A stretch of 64,000 nucleotides of DNA from Yersinia mollaretii ATCC 43969. GTDB lineage: Bacteria; Pseudomonadota; Gammaproteobacteria; Enterobacterales; Enterobacteriaceae. The position numbers and the translations under genes were made by a program. Shown here one piece after another: positions 56,082 through 63,987 of the stretch (within the stretch, counting starts at the first letter, position 1; the number at the start of each line of letters is the position of its first letter). The notes under the pieces are model-generated. The model searched no databases. It saw nothing but the letters and a program-made list of their open reading frames with translations, and was not told the origin of the DNA. The DNA lies in NCBI RefSeq assembly GCF_013282725.1, contig NZ_CP054043.1:1550001-1614000 (forward strand), written 5' to 3'.

Positions 56082-57311
56082 GTGAGCTGGCAAATGTTTA
56101 AGTCTCAATATCTGGTGCGCTTTTGGGCACCGCTGCCTGCGGTGATCGCCGCTGGTGTTCTCTCGACCTATTACTTTGGTTTAACCGGCACTTTTTGGGC
56201 GGTCACTGGCGAATTCACGCGCTGGGGCGGCCATCTGATGCAGCTTTTTGGCGCGCATCCAGAAGAGTGGGGTTACTTTAAAGTGATTGGGCTGGAAGGG
56301 ACGCCACTGGATCGTATCGATGGCATGATGATTATCGGCATGTTTGCCGGATGTATCGCCGCCGCGCTCTGGGCCAACAATGTGAAGTTGCGTAAGCCCC
56401 AGCACGGCATTCGCATTGCGCAGGCGCTGCTGGGTGGCATCATTGCCGGTTTTGGTGCGCGTCTGGCGATGGGGTGCAATCTGGCGGCGTTCTTCACTGG
56501 TATTCCTCAGTTTTCACTACACGCGTGGTTCTTTGCGCTGGCGACGGCTGCGGGTTCCTATTTTGGTGCCAAATTCACCCTGTTGCCGCTGTTTCGTATT
56601 CCGGTGAAGTTACAAAAAGTGACGGCAGCTTCGCCGTTGACTCAGCATCCTGCCAGAGCGGCACGCCGTTTTCGCCTCGGCATGGGAGTATTTGTGCTGG
56701 CGCTGAGCTGGTCGCTGATTGAGCTATTCCGCCACCCCAAACTGGGCATTGCCATGCTGTGCGGCATCGGTTTTGGGCTACTGATTGAGCGGGCGCAGAT
56801 CTGCTTTACCTCCGCGTTTCGCGACCTGTGGATCACGGGCCGCACCCATATGGCGAAGGCCATTATTCTGGGAATGGCGGTCAGTGCTATCGGCATTTTC
56901 AGTTATGTCCAACTGGGGGTGGCACCGAAGATTTTATGGGCCGGGCCGAATGCAGTGATTGGCGGCCTGCTATTTGGTTTTGGCATCGTGCTGGCGGGGG
57001 GCTGTGAAACTGGCTGGATGTATCGCGCCGTGGAGGGGCAGATTCACTATTGGTGGGTGGGGCTGGGCAATATTATCGGCGCGACCCTGTTGGCCTACTA
57101 TTGGGACGATTTCGCCCCCGCACTGGCGACTAATTATGACAAAGTGAACCTGTTGGAGACCTTCGGCCCGATGGGCGGATTGCTGGTCACTTACCTGATG
57201 CTCGCCATCGCCTTTGCCGCCATGCTGTGGTGGGAAAAGCACTTTTTCCGCAAGCAGAAAGCGCGTCAACAGAATAGCACCGTATCCGTTCCGGCTAAGG
57301 AGTCACTATGA
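56082..57311 (+). CDS. yedE: YedE family membrane transporter (putative sulfur/selenium uptake)
   Basis: A 409-residue DUF395 (YeeE/YedE) inner-membrane protein starting at GTG 56082 with GGAGGTGTCA before it; the GTG start gives MSWQMFKSQYLVRFWAP as in E. coli. Two internal repeats each with a conserved cysteine: RLAMGCNLAAFFTG and LAGGCETGWMYRA. Relatives move thiosulfate (YeeE/TsuA); YedE itself is suggested for selenium or sulfur. Stop overlaps the yedF start (ATGA). Confidence 0.94.
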   Translation: MSWQMFKSQYLVRFWAPLPAVIAAGVLSTYYFGLTGTFWAVTGEFTRWGGHLMQLFGAHPEEWGYFKVIGLEGTPLDRIDGMMIIGMFAGCIAAALWANNVKLRKPQHGIRIAQALLGGIIAGFGARLAMGCNLAAFFTGIPQFSLHAWFFALATAAGSYFGAKFTLLPLFRIPVKLQKVTAASPLTQHPARAARRFRLGMGVFVLALSWSLIELFRHPKLGIAMLCGIGFGLLIERAQICFTSAFRDLWITGRTHMAKAIILGMAVSAIGIFSYVQLGVAPKILWAGPNAVIGGLLFGFGIVLAGGCETGWMYRAVEGQIHYWWVGLGNIIGATLLAYYWDDFAPALATNYDKVNLLETFGPMGGLLVTYLMLAIAFAAMLWWEKHFFRKQKARQQNSTVSVPAKESL

Positions 57312-57556
57312 GTCATTCACCAGATAAACCTATCGTGCCCGATTACCGCTTGGATATGGTGGGCGAGCCTTGCCCCTATCCTGCGGTGGCGACACTGGAA
57401 GCCATGCCCCAACTGAAGCCGGGGGAGATTCTGGAAGTGATCAGCGACTGTCCGCAATCCATCAATAATATTCCGCTGGATGCACGAAATTACGGCTATA
57501 CCGTGCTGGATATCCAGCAAGACGGCCCGACTATTCGCTATCTGATTCAGCGCTGA
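57308..57556 (+). CDS. yedF: YedF, TusA/SirA-like sulfur-carrier protein
   Basis: An 82-residue IF3-like-fold protein with the active-site motif CPYP (Cys22) where TusA has its sulfur-accepting Cys. Coupled by a four-base overlap to yedE; together they likely take sulfur or selenium from the transporter to a cytoplasmic acceptor. Note that TusBCD partners are also in this window, but a link is not shown. Confidence 0.94.
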   Translation: MSHSPDKPIVPDYRLDMVGEPCPYPAVATLEAMPQLKPGEILEVISDCPQSINNIPLDARNYGYTVLDIQQDGPTIRYLIQR

Positions 57557-57592
57557 CAGCAAGCGCAAGAAAAAAACAGTCACTGGCGGGGA

Positions 57593-57898
57593 TCACCTCG
57601 CCAGTAGCGCCCTAATCGGCTTTAAATCTGTTTTAGTCGCCATCATTTGGCGTGCTTCCCAGCGGTCATGACCTGCTTGAACATTAATCCAAAAATCGGA
57701 GTCTGTTTCGAACAGTGCTGCCAGCATGACTGACTCTTCAATGCTGATACGACGCTTACCGTTCAGTATCTCGGCAATACGGGGGCGTGACAGATTCAGT
57801 GCTTCGCCGAGTTTTGCCTGAGTAATGTTAAGCGGCTTCATAAACTCTTCCAGAAGCATAACGCCTACTGTGGTTGGTTCACGTGAAATAGTATCCAT
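57593..57898 (-). CDS. higA: HigA-type antitoxin
   Basis: A 101-residue XRE/HigA-family protein with helix-turn-helix TQAKLGEALNLSRPRIAEIL (about residues 25-45) and the family ending with DFWINVQAGHDRWEARQ. It neutralises the HigB toxin and represses the operon. It follows higB by 11 bp, with GGGGA before the ATG. Toxin-first order is typical of higBA. Confidence 0.93.
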   Translation of the reverse strand: MDTISREPTTVGVMLLEEFMKPLNITQAKLGEALNLSRPRIAEILNGKRRISIEESVMLAALFETDSDFWINVQAGHDRWEARQMMATKTDLKPIRALLAR

Positions 57899-57909
57899 AG
57901 CATCCCCTA

Positions 57910-58206
57910 CTAATATTTATGTGGATCAAGGTAAACATCGTGTGCTGCGCCATCTCGCCAGCGAAAAATTAAGCGCCATTGAATATTGACCCGAATACTT
58001 GACCATCCTGCCAGCGAACCCGATAAGCGCTCGTAATTATTGCTTGGGGGGGCAAATAAGGAGCGCTCTGTCGTGGCGTATTCGATAATATCGAGCTTAC
58101 GCGCTAACGCTGATTCTATGGTGGCGAGAATATCCTTGCTTCGCTTTTTGTTCCGATAGAACTGAGCTAATGAACCTGACTGCCCATCTCTGAAGTTTTC
58201 AATCAT
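57910..58206 (-). CDS. higB: HigB-type toxin (RelE superfamily)
   Basis: A 98-residue predicted ribosome-dependent mRNA endonuclease. HigB hallmarks include NNYERLSGSLAGWSSIRVNIQWRL-like central strands (short part IRVNIQWRLIFRW) and the end VYLDPHKY. Residues for RNA cleavage (Arg/His in RLIFRW and DPHKY) are present, so it looks functional. First gene of the TA operon, with AAGGGAAGGATACAGGG before ATG 58206. Confidence 0.93.
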   Translation of the reverse strand: MIENFRDGQSGSLAQFYRNKKRSKDILATIESALARKLDIIEYATTERSLFAPPSNNYERLSGSLAGWSSIRVNIQWRLIFRWRDGAAHDVYLDPHKY

Positions 58207-58331
58207 CCCTGTATCCTTCCCTTTCCCAGTGCAATTATAGTATCAAAAAGAGCACCGAGGTGAAACGAAATGTATTACATGGTGGTGTGATTTTCGTTAC
58301 ATGAAGATACGAATTTTGTCGCAAAAAAACC

Positions 58332-59168
58332 TCAGCGCTTCACGTTATAAGCGATGGGCGCGATCAACTCAATGACCCCATTTTTCAATAACTCGACGGG
58401 GGGAGTAGGCAGCGGCTGGGCGCGAGAGATCAGCACCATCGCTTCGCGGTCCAAAATCTTGGCTCCGGAGCTGGAAAACAGCTCGGCGGTTAACACTTTT
58501 CCTTGGTGATCCACCACAAAGCGGATGTGACTAACCCCCTCCAGACGGTAGCGCAATGCCTCCCGTGGGTAGCGCTTATAGCGTGCAAGATGTGCCAAAA
58601 CATCACTCTGCCATGAGGCTTTGCCGCTGATGGCGGCGGCGGCTTCACTGGAAAAGGTGGCGGCATTTTTGTGGCTCTCACCCGACAGCGGGGCGCTGGT
58701 GGTCGGGGCGGCTTTTGCGGCGACTATCGGCAATGGCGTCTCTACCTGGGGTTTGACCAGTGTTATTTTCTTCTTCTGCACCCCTTTTTCCGGCTTGATG
58801 GCATGGCGGCCATTAGGGGAAGCGGTTAATTTGGGTAACTCCTCGGGCAGCTTCTCCGGCGGCGCGTCATCCGGTGCCGCCATGTTTTGTTGTGGCCCGA
58901 GCGGCACATCGAGAGGGAGAGATTTGGCCTGTTGATAGAGTGTCAGTTCCATCATCACGGCGGGAGGCAGCACCCCCTGCGGGGCCATTTTAGTGATCCA
59001 GCCGAGCATCAACGCAGCGGCGAGTAGGTGTAGGCCGAGACCCAATAATAAGCTGATACTCCAGCGTGTTTTTGGCCGCCCAAGGGGTAAATCCATTTTA
59101 CTATTATGGCTATTTATTGCTGTCGGCATAAAGGTGCCGCTGGCTGCCATCTGGCAGAATAATGTCAT
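58332..59168 (-). CDS. TonB-family energy transducer
   Basis: A 278-residue protein. One N-terminal membrane helix (SISLLLGLGLHLLAAALML, about 36-55), a Pro/Lys-rich periplasmic linker, and a C-terminal TonB domain (about 195-278; YPREALRYRLEG and ending APIAYNVKR). Start ATG 59168 follows GTGGAG; ATG 59096 would trim 24 residues. No exbB/exbD is near. Divergent from the sigma factor; most likely a dedicated TonB (HasB-like) for the receptor at 61151. Which receptor it serves is inferred. Confidence 0.88.
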   Translation of the reverse strand: MTLFCQMAASGTFMPTAINSHNSKMDLPLGRPKTRWSISLLLGLGLHLLAAALMLGWITKMAPQGVLPPAVMMELTLYQQAKSLPLDVPLGPQQNMAAPDDAPPEKLPEELPKLTASPNGRHAIKPEKGVQKKKITLVKPQVETPLPIVAAKAAPTTSAPLSGESHKNAATFSSEAAAAISGKASWQSDVLAHLARYKRYPREALRYRLEGVSHIRFVVDHQGKVLTAELFSSSGAKILDREAMVLISRAQPLPTPPVELLKNGVIELIAPIAYNVKR

Positions 59169-59545
59169 TACAGACTCCACAGGTAATGAGTGACTTGAGT
59201 TTATTGTTTTGATTAATAACTGTTTTATGGCTTATTTCAGATTAAAATGACCCGCCGCGATAGTGAATTCCCCGCAGATAATAAGCGACAGATTATACAA
59301 ATCAATAATCATATTGATAGTTATTGTGATTATCATTTGCATTTGATCAATGTTTTCGCTTATAACCGCCCGCCTGAGAAGTGTGGAACCGCAAGGTATC
59401 CACCTCATATTTTATGCCGTGTTTTATTGCCCTTTTTCACCAGCAAGATGTGAGCCACTGGATTGATGTACCTGATGCCGCAGGGTTGCTGCGTAACTGC
59501 CCGCACGCCGCTTGCCTGAGGCTGTACTCTCTAACGGATGCATTC
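59169..59545. other. Divergent regulatory spacer tonB-like / sigma factor
   Basis: About 375 bp with AT-rich repeats and a Fur-box-like site (59316-59334). No gene seen; the sigma-factor frame stays open upstream to 59381 but that part does not match the family. Confidence 0.6.
59316..59334. promoter_or_regulatory. Fur-box-like site upstream of the ECF sigma gene
   Basis: GATAGTTATTGTGATTATC matches the 19-bp Fur consensus GATAATGATAATCATTATC at 14 positions. It lies 212 bp before the sigma start and 148 bp from the tonB-like start, so it may repress both in iron-rich cells. Inferred; not tested. Confidence 0.6.
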
Positions 59546-60088
59546 ATGGATAAACCGCCATCAAACAAAGTGAGTCTGGCTTACCAGAGCACTTATGGTC
59601 AGTTGGTCAGCTTCTTTCGCAAAAGGCTGGATAACGCCAGTGACGCCACGGATCTGTCGCAAGATGTCTTTGCGCTGTGGCTAAAGCGGGCGAAACAGAC
59701 GCCTGTCGAGCATTCGCGGGCCTTTCTTTTTAAGATTGCCCACCGGGTGTTGATTGATCACTGGCGAGCGGCGGGCAAGCAGCGGATGGTGTTAGCGCAG
59801 AGCCATGATGAGGAGCCACTGGAACCAGAAATAGCCCCTGTCGCTGCCGATCCGCACCATGTGCTGGAGCAGCAGCAGCGGTTGAGTCGATTGGAAGAGG
59901 CGCTAAACAGCCTAAGTCCGCGCCGCCGCGAGGCTTTTTTGATGCACCGCTTTGATGGTCTGTCGCAGATTGAGGTGGCGGAGAGAATGGGCATCTCTGT
60001 CAGTATGGTCGAAAAACATATCGCGGGCGCACTGCTGCATTGCAAGCGCCACGTTGCTGAACAGGGGAGTGAGCAACATGATGAGTGA
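59546..60088 (+). CDS. FecI-like ECF RNA polymerase sigma factor
   Basis: A 180-residue sigma-70 family (ECF, iron-starvation group) protein from ATG 59546 (MDKPPSNKVSLAYQSTYGQL). Region 2 includes NASDATDLSQDVFALWLK; region 4 includes LSPRRREAFLMHRFDGLSQ and VAERMGISVSMVEKHIAGAL. Length suits the FecI family; the longer ORF from 59381 does not. Its 3' end overlaps the anti-sigma gene by 11 bases. Predicted to transcribe the receptor gene downstream when the ligand is sensed. Confidence 0.93.
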   Translation: MDKPPSNKVSLAYQSTYGQLVSFFRKRLDNASDATDLSQDVFALWLKRAKQTPVEHSRAFLFKIAHRVLIDHWRAAGKQRMVLAQSHDEEPLEPEIAPVAADPHHVLEQQQRLSRLEEALNSLSPRRREAFLMHRFDGLSQIEVAERMGISVSMVEKHIAGALLHCKRHVAEQGSEQHDE

Positions 60089-61037
60089 TAGCCGTGAAAT
60101 CGATGAGCAGGCGGCGCTGTGGTTCAGCCGCAGTCAGGCGCGGCGTTTAACCCATGCCGAGCGGCAGCAACTGGCTGCGTGGTTGCAAAGCTCGCCCTCC
60201 CATTCTGAGGCTTTTCGCCAGATGCAGCAGGTGTGGGGCGATTGTGCATTGATTCCCCGCCCCGCCAGCGCCCCGCAACCGGAAAAGACCACCAGCCGCT
60301 GGCGGCCTTTGCGAAGTTGCGCCGCCGGGCTATTTTTTCTGTTCGCTCTGCTGCTGCCGATGAGTCAACTGCCGCTGTTGGTGACCAATGATATCCAACT
60401 GCAAACCGCCAATCATAGCCGTGAAATCGTGCTGTCGGACGGCACTCGAGTGCATGTGAATCGCCATTCACAAATCCGTGTTCATTACGCGAAAGAGAAC
60501 CGCCAGCTCTGGCTGGATCAGGGTGAAATCTACCTGCAAGTGGCCGCCAACAAAACTCGCCCCTTCATGGTGTATGCCGGAGAGAGTCAGGTGAGGGTGG
60601 TGGGCACCGCATTTGATGTGCGCTTTGACGCGGGCGAAGTGGCGGTGGCCGTCAAACAGGGCATTGTCGCTATGACCGGCAGGCCGAATATGGCGGCGGT
60701 GATGCTCTATGCGGGTGATCGTGCGCAGTTACTGCCAGAGAAAAAACGTCTGTTGCTCAGTAGGTTGCCAGTGGCTGAAATCGGTGAGTGGCGCAGCGGG
60801 CAACTGCGGTTCCGTAACCGCCCACTAGGTGAGCTGCTGGCTGAACTGCGGCGTTATCGGCCGGGCAACATTGAGCTGCTTGATGCCAGTTTGGCGCAGT
60901 TGCCAATATCCGGTTCGCTGGATCTCAATCGCCCTGATGAGTTCCTCGACTCATTACCGCTGTTATTGGCGGTGAATGTGACTCATGGCGACAAAGGTAA
61001 CGTACTGATTTCACGCGATTTGAAGAATAAAAAGTAA
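60078..61037 (+). CDS. FecR-like anti-sigma regulator
   Basis: A 319-residue single-pass inner-membrane protein. Cytoplasmic N-terminal DUF4880 domain with paired Trp (ALWFSRSQ, LAAWLQSSPSHS), one membrane helix (about 78-98; SCAAGLFFLFALLLPMSQL), periplasmic FecR domain (about 110-220; SDGTRVHVNRHSQIRVHY) and a C-terminal DUF4974-type part that should meet the receptor's signalling domain. Start ATG 60078 follows GGGGAG; it overlaps the sigma stop. It would hold the sigma factor until the receptor signals. Confidence 0.92.
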   Translation: MMSDSREIDEQAALWFSRSQARRLTHAERQQLAAWLQSSPSHSEAFRQMQQVWGDCALIPRPASAPQPEKTTSRWRPLRSCAAGLFFLFALLLPMSQLPLLVTNDIQLQTANHSREIVLSDGTRVHVNRHSQIRVHYAKENRQLWLDQGEIYLQVAANKTRPFMVYAGESQVRVVGTAFDVRFDAGEVAVAVKQGIVAMTGRPNMAAVMLYAGDRAQLLPEKKRLLLSRLPVAEIGEWRSGQLRFRNRPLGELLAELRRYRPGNIELLDASLAQLPISGSLDLNRPDEFLDSLPLLLAVNVTHGDKGNVLISRDLKNKK

Positions 61038-61064
61038 AAAACAGAAAAAAAGTGAATTTGGTAG

Positions 61065-61151
61065 GTGAGGATAATTCTCATTATCACGTCTTCCCTGATG
61101 CTGGTGCTGATTGGCATGGCATTGATATGGCTTAGGGAAGACATAGCGTAA
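61065..61151 (+). CDS. Possible 28-residue hydrophobic leader peptide coupled to the receptor
   Basis: From GTG 61065 a short frame reads MRIILIITSSLMLVLIGMAL then IWLREDIA and stops at TAA 61149-61151, overlapping the receptor ATG (TAATG). The peptide has one strong membrane helix and a polar end. The receptor's own ribosome site is weak (AGGGA, 12 bases away), so re-initiation may help. It also overlaps the second Fur-like site, so chance is possible. No family known. Confidence 0.35.
   Translation: MRIILIITSSLMLVLIGMALIWLREDIA
61070..61085. promoter_or_regulatory. Fur-box-like site upstream of the receptor gene
   Basis: GATAATTCTCATTATC, an inverted repeat GATAAT/ATTATC with a 4-bp centre; in the 19-bp window 61067-61085 it matches the Fur consensus at 14 positions. 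About 65 bp before the receptor ATG. Confidence 0.6.
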
Positions 61152-63922
61152 TGATAAATCATAAAAAGAAATTTTCTGGGATGCCTGTTCTCTCTGCTCT
61201 GGCGCTGGCAACGCTGTTGGTCACGCAGGGGGTCACGGCGGCAGATTTGCCCTTCAATCTGGCCGCGCAACCGTTGGCGAACGCAGTTACCCATGTGGCC
61301 CAGCAGGGCCAACTGCATGTTATCTTTGATGAATCTGATCTGCGCAATCTGCGCGCGCCCGCCTTAAGCGGCAGTTATACTCCGCAAGCCGCCTTGCAGC
61401 AATTGCTGGCGGGCAGTGGATTGGAGCTGGTCGCCAGTGGCAAGGGGTATGTGATTCGCCCGATGCTGGCGGCGGGTGTCAATGCGGGCAGTATGGTGCT
61501 GCCCACCACCTCGGTGATGGGGGAAGCGGGTGGGCGTGCCGCCGTGGATAACCTGATGTCCGCCCCGCAGCTAATCACCGCCGAAGAGATTCGCCAGCGC
61601 CCGACCGGCAACGGCAATATCACTGAATTACTGCGCACCAACCCCGCCGTGCAATTCTCCAATAGCGGCAACACCAGCCTGACGCAAGGTGAAATCAAAC
61701 CCGCCGCGATCTCAATTCACGGCTCGTCGAGCTATCAAAACGCCTACAAACTGGATGGCGTCAGCTTCAATAACGACATCGATCCGGCCAGTGATGGCAA
61801 CGGCGAAACCATTACCCGCATCGACAGTAGTGATCAGGGGATGTACATCGACAGCCGCTTAATCGACAGCATGAATGTGTTTGATAACAACATTCCGGTG
61901 GAGTTTGGCGGCTTTACTGGCGGTACGGTGGATGTCACCAGCCGCCGCTGGCGCGGCGAGAACAGCGGCCATCTCTACTACCGCGAAACCCGCTCGGCGT
62001 GGAACAAAGTGTTCACGGATCCCGATATGCAGTTCGACAGCGCGAATAACGATACCAGCCGCCCGGCGCGCTATCAGCCCAAGTACAACAAGCAGAGTTT
62101 TGGTGGCTGGTTTGAGGCCGGGATCACCGACAACATGGGCATCGTGTTCTCCGCCTCCCAGCGCCTCTCGGATATTCCGACCTACACCTCCGGTGGCGAC
62201 GGCTTGCAGTTAGGGCCGAATAATGAGCTGGAAGTGGTCTCCGCGACGCCGGGCTATCGCAGCCAAAAACGGGTGTCGGATAACTATTTTGCCAAGCTTT
62301 CTTGGGATGCCAACGAGCGCACCAGCGCCCATCTTTCGGCCAACTACTCCGCTTACACCAGCACCCTCTTCTCCAGCAGCGTGATTAACTCCGGCTATGA
62401 CAATGACCATAACGGCTTGAGCACCACGCTCCAGCTAGAGCACCGTTTTGATATCGCCAGTCTGGATTTCACCGCCGGTTATCAGCAGTTGACCGACGAG
62501 CGCATCAATGACGTGAAAGACTTTTACACCTTGGAGGATTACATGACCGATTGGCGTAATCCGCAGTTTTATAACAATGGCGGGCAGGGCGATTTGACCA
62601 CCCGCCAGAACAGCACCACGGCGAAAGGGGTGCTGCGCTTCAATACATTCACTGCTCTGGGCCTGCAACACGCACCCAATCTTGGCTTTGAATTCAACAA
62701 AACCAATGCGCGCTATACCCGTGATCGGGACTACTACCGCTACAAATTCAGTGGGGCAGCCGATGATGTCGGCTCGCTGACCGAAGCCAGCTACATCACC
62801 CGTTTTCGTGCCGGAAATTATGAGGCAGGTTACAGCAACTACGCGCTGTTTTTGGATGACAGTATGCAGTATGGCCGCCTGACGGTGCGCCCCGGAGTGC
62901 GGTTGGATCGCGATGATTTTGTGCAGAAAACCAATATCGCGCCGCGTCTGAGCAGCAGCCTCGATCTGTTTGGGACGGGCAATACGGTGCTGATCGCTGG
63001 GGCCAACCGCTATTATGGCCGCTCTATGTTGACCTACGCCCTGTACGAAGCGCAAAACGCGGGCATGGAACACTGCTACTACTTCTGCTCGCTGGACCCA
63101 TCGGAAAATGAGTGGGATGGGGTGAAAGATTTTGAGGGCATCGACAGCTTATCGACCCCCTATAACGATGAGCTGAGTTTCGCCTTGCAACAGCAAGTGA
63201 TGCAGAGTGTTTGGCGCTTGCAGTATGTGCATCGCGAAGGTTACGACGAGGTGCGCAGCCGCACTAAATACCGCAACCCCAATAGCGCGGCCCAAGCCCG
63301 CATCCGCACCTTTGATAATGGGGGGCGCAGCAGCAACGACAACGTTTCACTCTCGGTCAGCAACAGCAAGCCGTGGGAGCTGGCCTCGACCACTCACGCC
63401 TTGACTGGCTCCCTGAGTTGGCAGCAGAGCAAGAGCAACACCCCGAAAGATCAGGGCTACGCCTTCTTTGATCCCAATACCAAGCTGGATTCCGACAAAG
63501 TGTGGTACGACGGCAAGGTGATCAATGCTGCCGACCTGCCATCGACCAACTTTAACTCGCCGTGGCGGCTCAATCTGGAGCTGACCAGTGAGTGGCAGGA
63601 GTACAACCTGACCTTCTATAACCTGTGGCAATGGCGCAGTTCGCGCAGTCAGGCGGTGCGCTATCAGAATGAGTATTACACCGACACCCATACCGGCACG
63701 CAGATGCTGAAATATGAGAAAACGCACTTCGCCAGCAATTTTGTCTGGAATAGCAAAGTGAGCTGGCAGCCCGATTTTGCTTATGGCGTCGGGATCGCGG
63801 TTGAGGTGAATAACCTGCTGAACAAACGCAATGTGGCCGACACCTTTGTTTATGGCGACCGCGTGCTGCACTCCTATGATCCGGGCCGCCAATTCTGGCT
63901 GCAACTGAGCTATGACCTCTAA
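61151..63922 (+). CDS. TonB-dependent outer-membrane receptor with FecA-type signalling domain
   Basis: A 923-residue precursor. Signal peptide about 1-30 (ALATLLVTQGVTA-AD). STN/secretin-type signalling domain about 31-105 (LPFNLAAQPLANAVTHVA). Then a likely TonB-contact region (about 117-124, LPTTSVMG), a plug domain about 130-260 (LDGVSFNNDIDPASDG, GGFTGGTVDV) and a 22-strand-type barrel to the terminal QFWLQLSYDL. The STN domain marks it as a transducer that signals through the FecR-like protein and sigma factor upstream. A loop contains a CYYFC pair (Cys642/Cys646). The ligand is unknown; an iron chelate, haem or protein-bound metal are all possible. Terminator follows. Confidence 0.92.
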   Translation: MINHKKKFSGMPVLSALALATLLVTQGVTAADLPFNLAAQPLANAVTHVAQQGQLHVIFDESDLRNLRAPALSGSYTPQAALQQLLAGSGLELVASGKGYVIRPMLAAGVNAGSMVLPTTSVMGEAGGRAAVDNLMSAPQLITAEEIRQRPTGNGNITELLRTNPAVQFSNSGNTSLTQGEIKPAAISIHGSSSYQNAYKLDGVSFNNDIDPASDGNGETITRIDSSDQGMYIDSRLIDSMNVFDNNIPVEFGGFTGGTVDVTSRRWRGENSGHLYYRETRSAWNKVFTDPDMQFDSANNDTSRPARYQPKYNKQSFGGWFEAGITDNMGIVFSASQRLSDIPTYTSGGDGLQLGPNNELEVVSATPGYRSQKRVSDNYFAKLSWDANERTSAHLSANYSAYTSTLFSSSVINSGYDNDHNGLSTTLQLEHRFDIASLDFTAGYQQLTDERINDVKDFYTLEDYMTDWRNPQFYNNGGQGDLTTRQNSTTAKGVLRFNTFTALGLQHAPNLGFEFNKTNARYTRDRDYYRYKFSGAADDVGSLTEASYITRFRAGNYEAGYSNYALFLDDSMQYGRLTVRPGVRLDRDDFVQKTNIAPRLSSSLDLFGTGNTVLIAGANRYYGRSMLTYALYEAQNAGMEHCYYFCSLDPSENEWDGVKDFEGIDSLSTPYNDELSFALQQQVMQSVWRLQYVHREGYDEVRSRTKYRNPNSAAQARIRTFDNGGRSSNDNVSLSVSNSKPWELASTTHALTGSLSWQQSKSNTPKDQGYAFFDPNTKLDSDKVWYDGKVINAADLPSTNFNSPWRLNLELTSEWQEYNLTFYNLWQWRSSRSQAVRYQNEYYTDTHTGTQMLKYEKTHFASNFVWNSKVSWQPDFAYGVGIAVEVNNLLNKRNVADTFVYGDRVLHSYDPGRQFWLQLSYDL

Positions 63923-63951
63923 TCAGACCGATAACCGCGAGACCTAAAACC

Positions 63952-63987
63952 CTCGGGTAGCCAGAGGGCGGCCCGAGATTTTTTTTC
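63952..63987 (+). terminator. Terminator after the receptor gene
   Basis: CTCGGG (63952-63957) / CCCGAG (63972-63977) with a GC-rich loop and a run of eight T residues. Confidence 0.85.

Noticed and set aside
62435..63073. 212-codon minus-strand ORF opposite the receptor gene
   Set aside because: Antisense frame of a GC-biased coding region; no recognisable domain.
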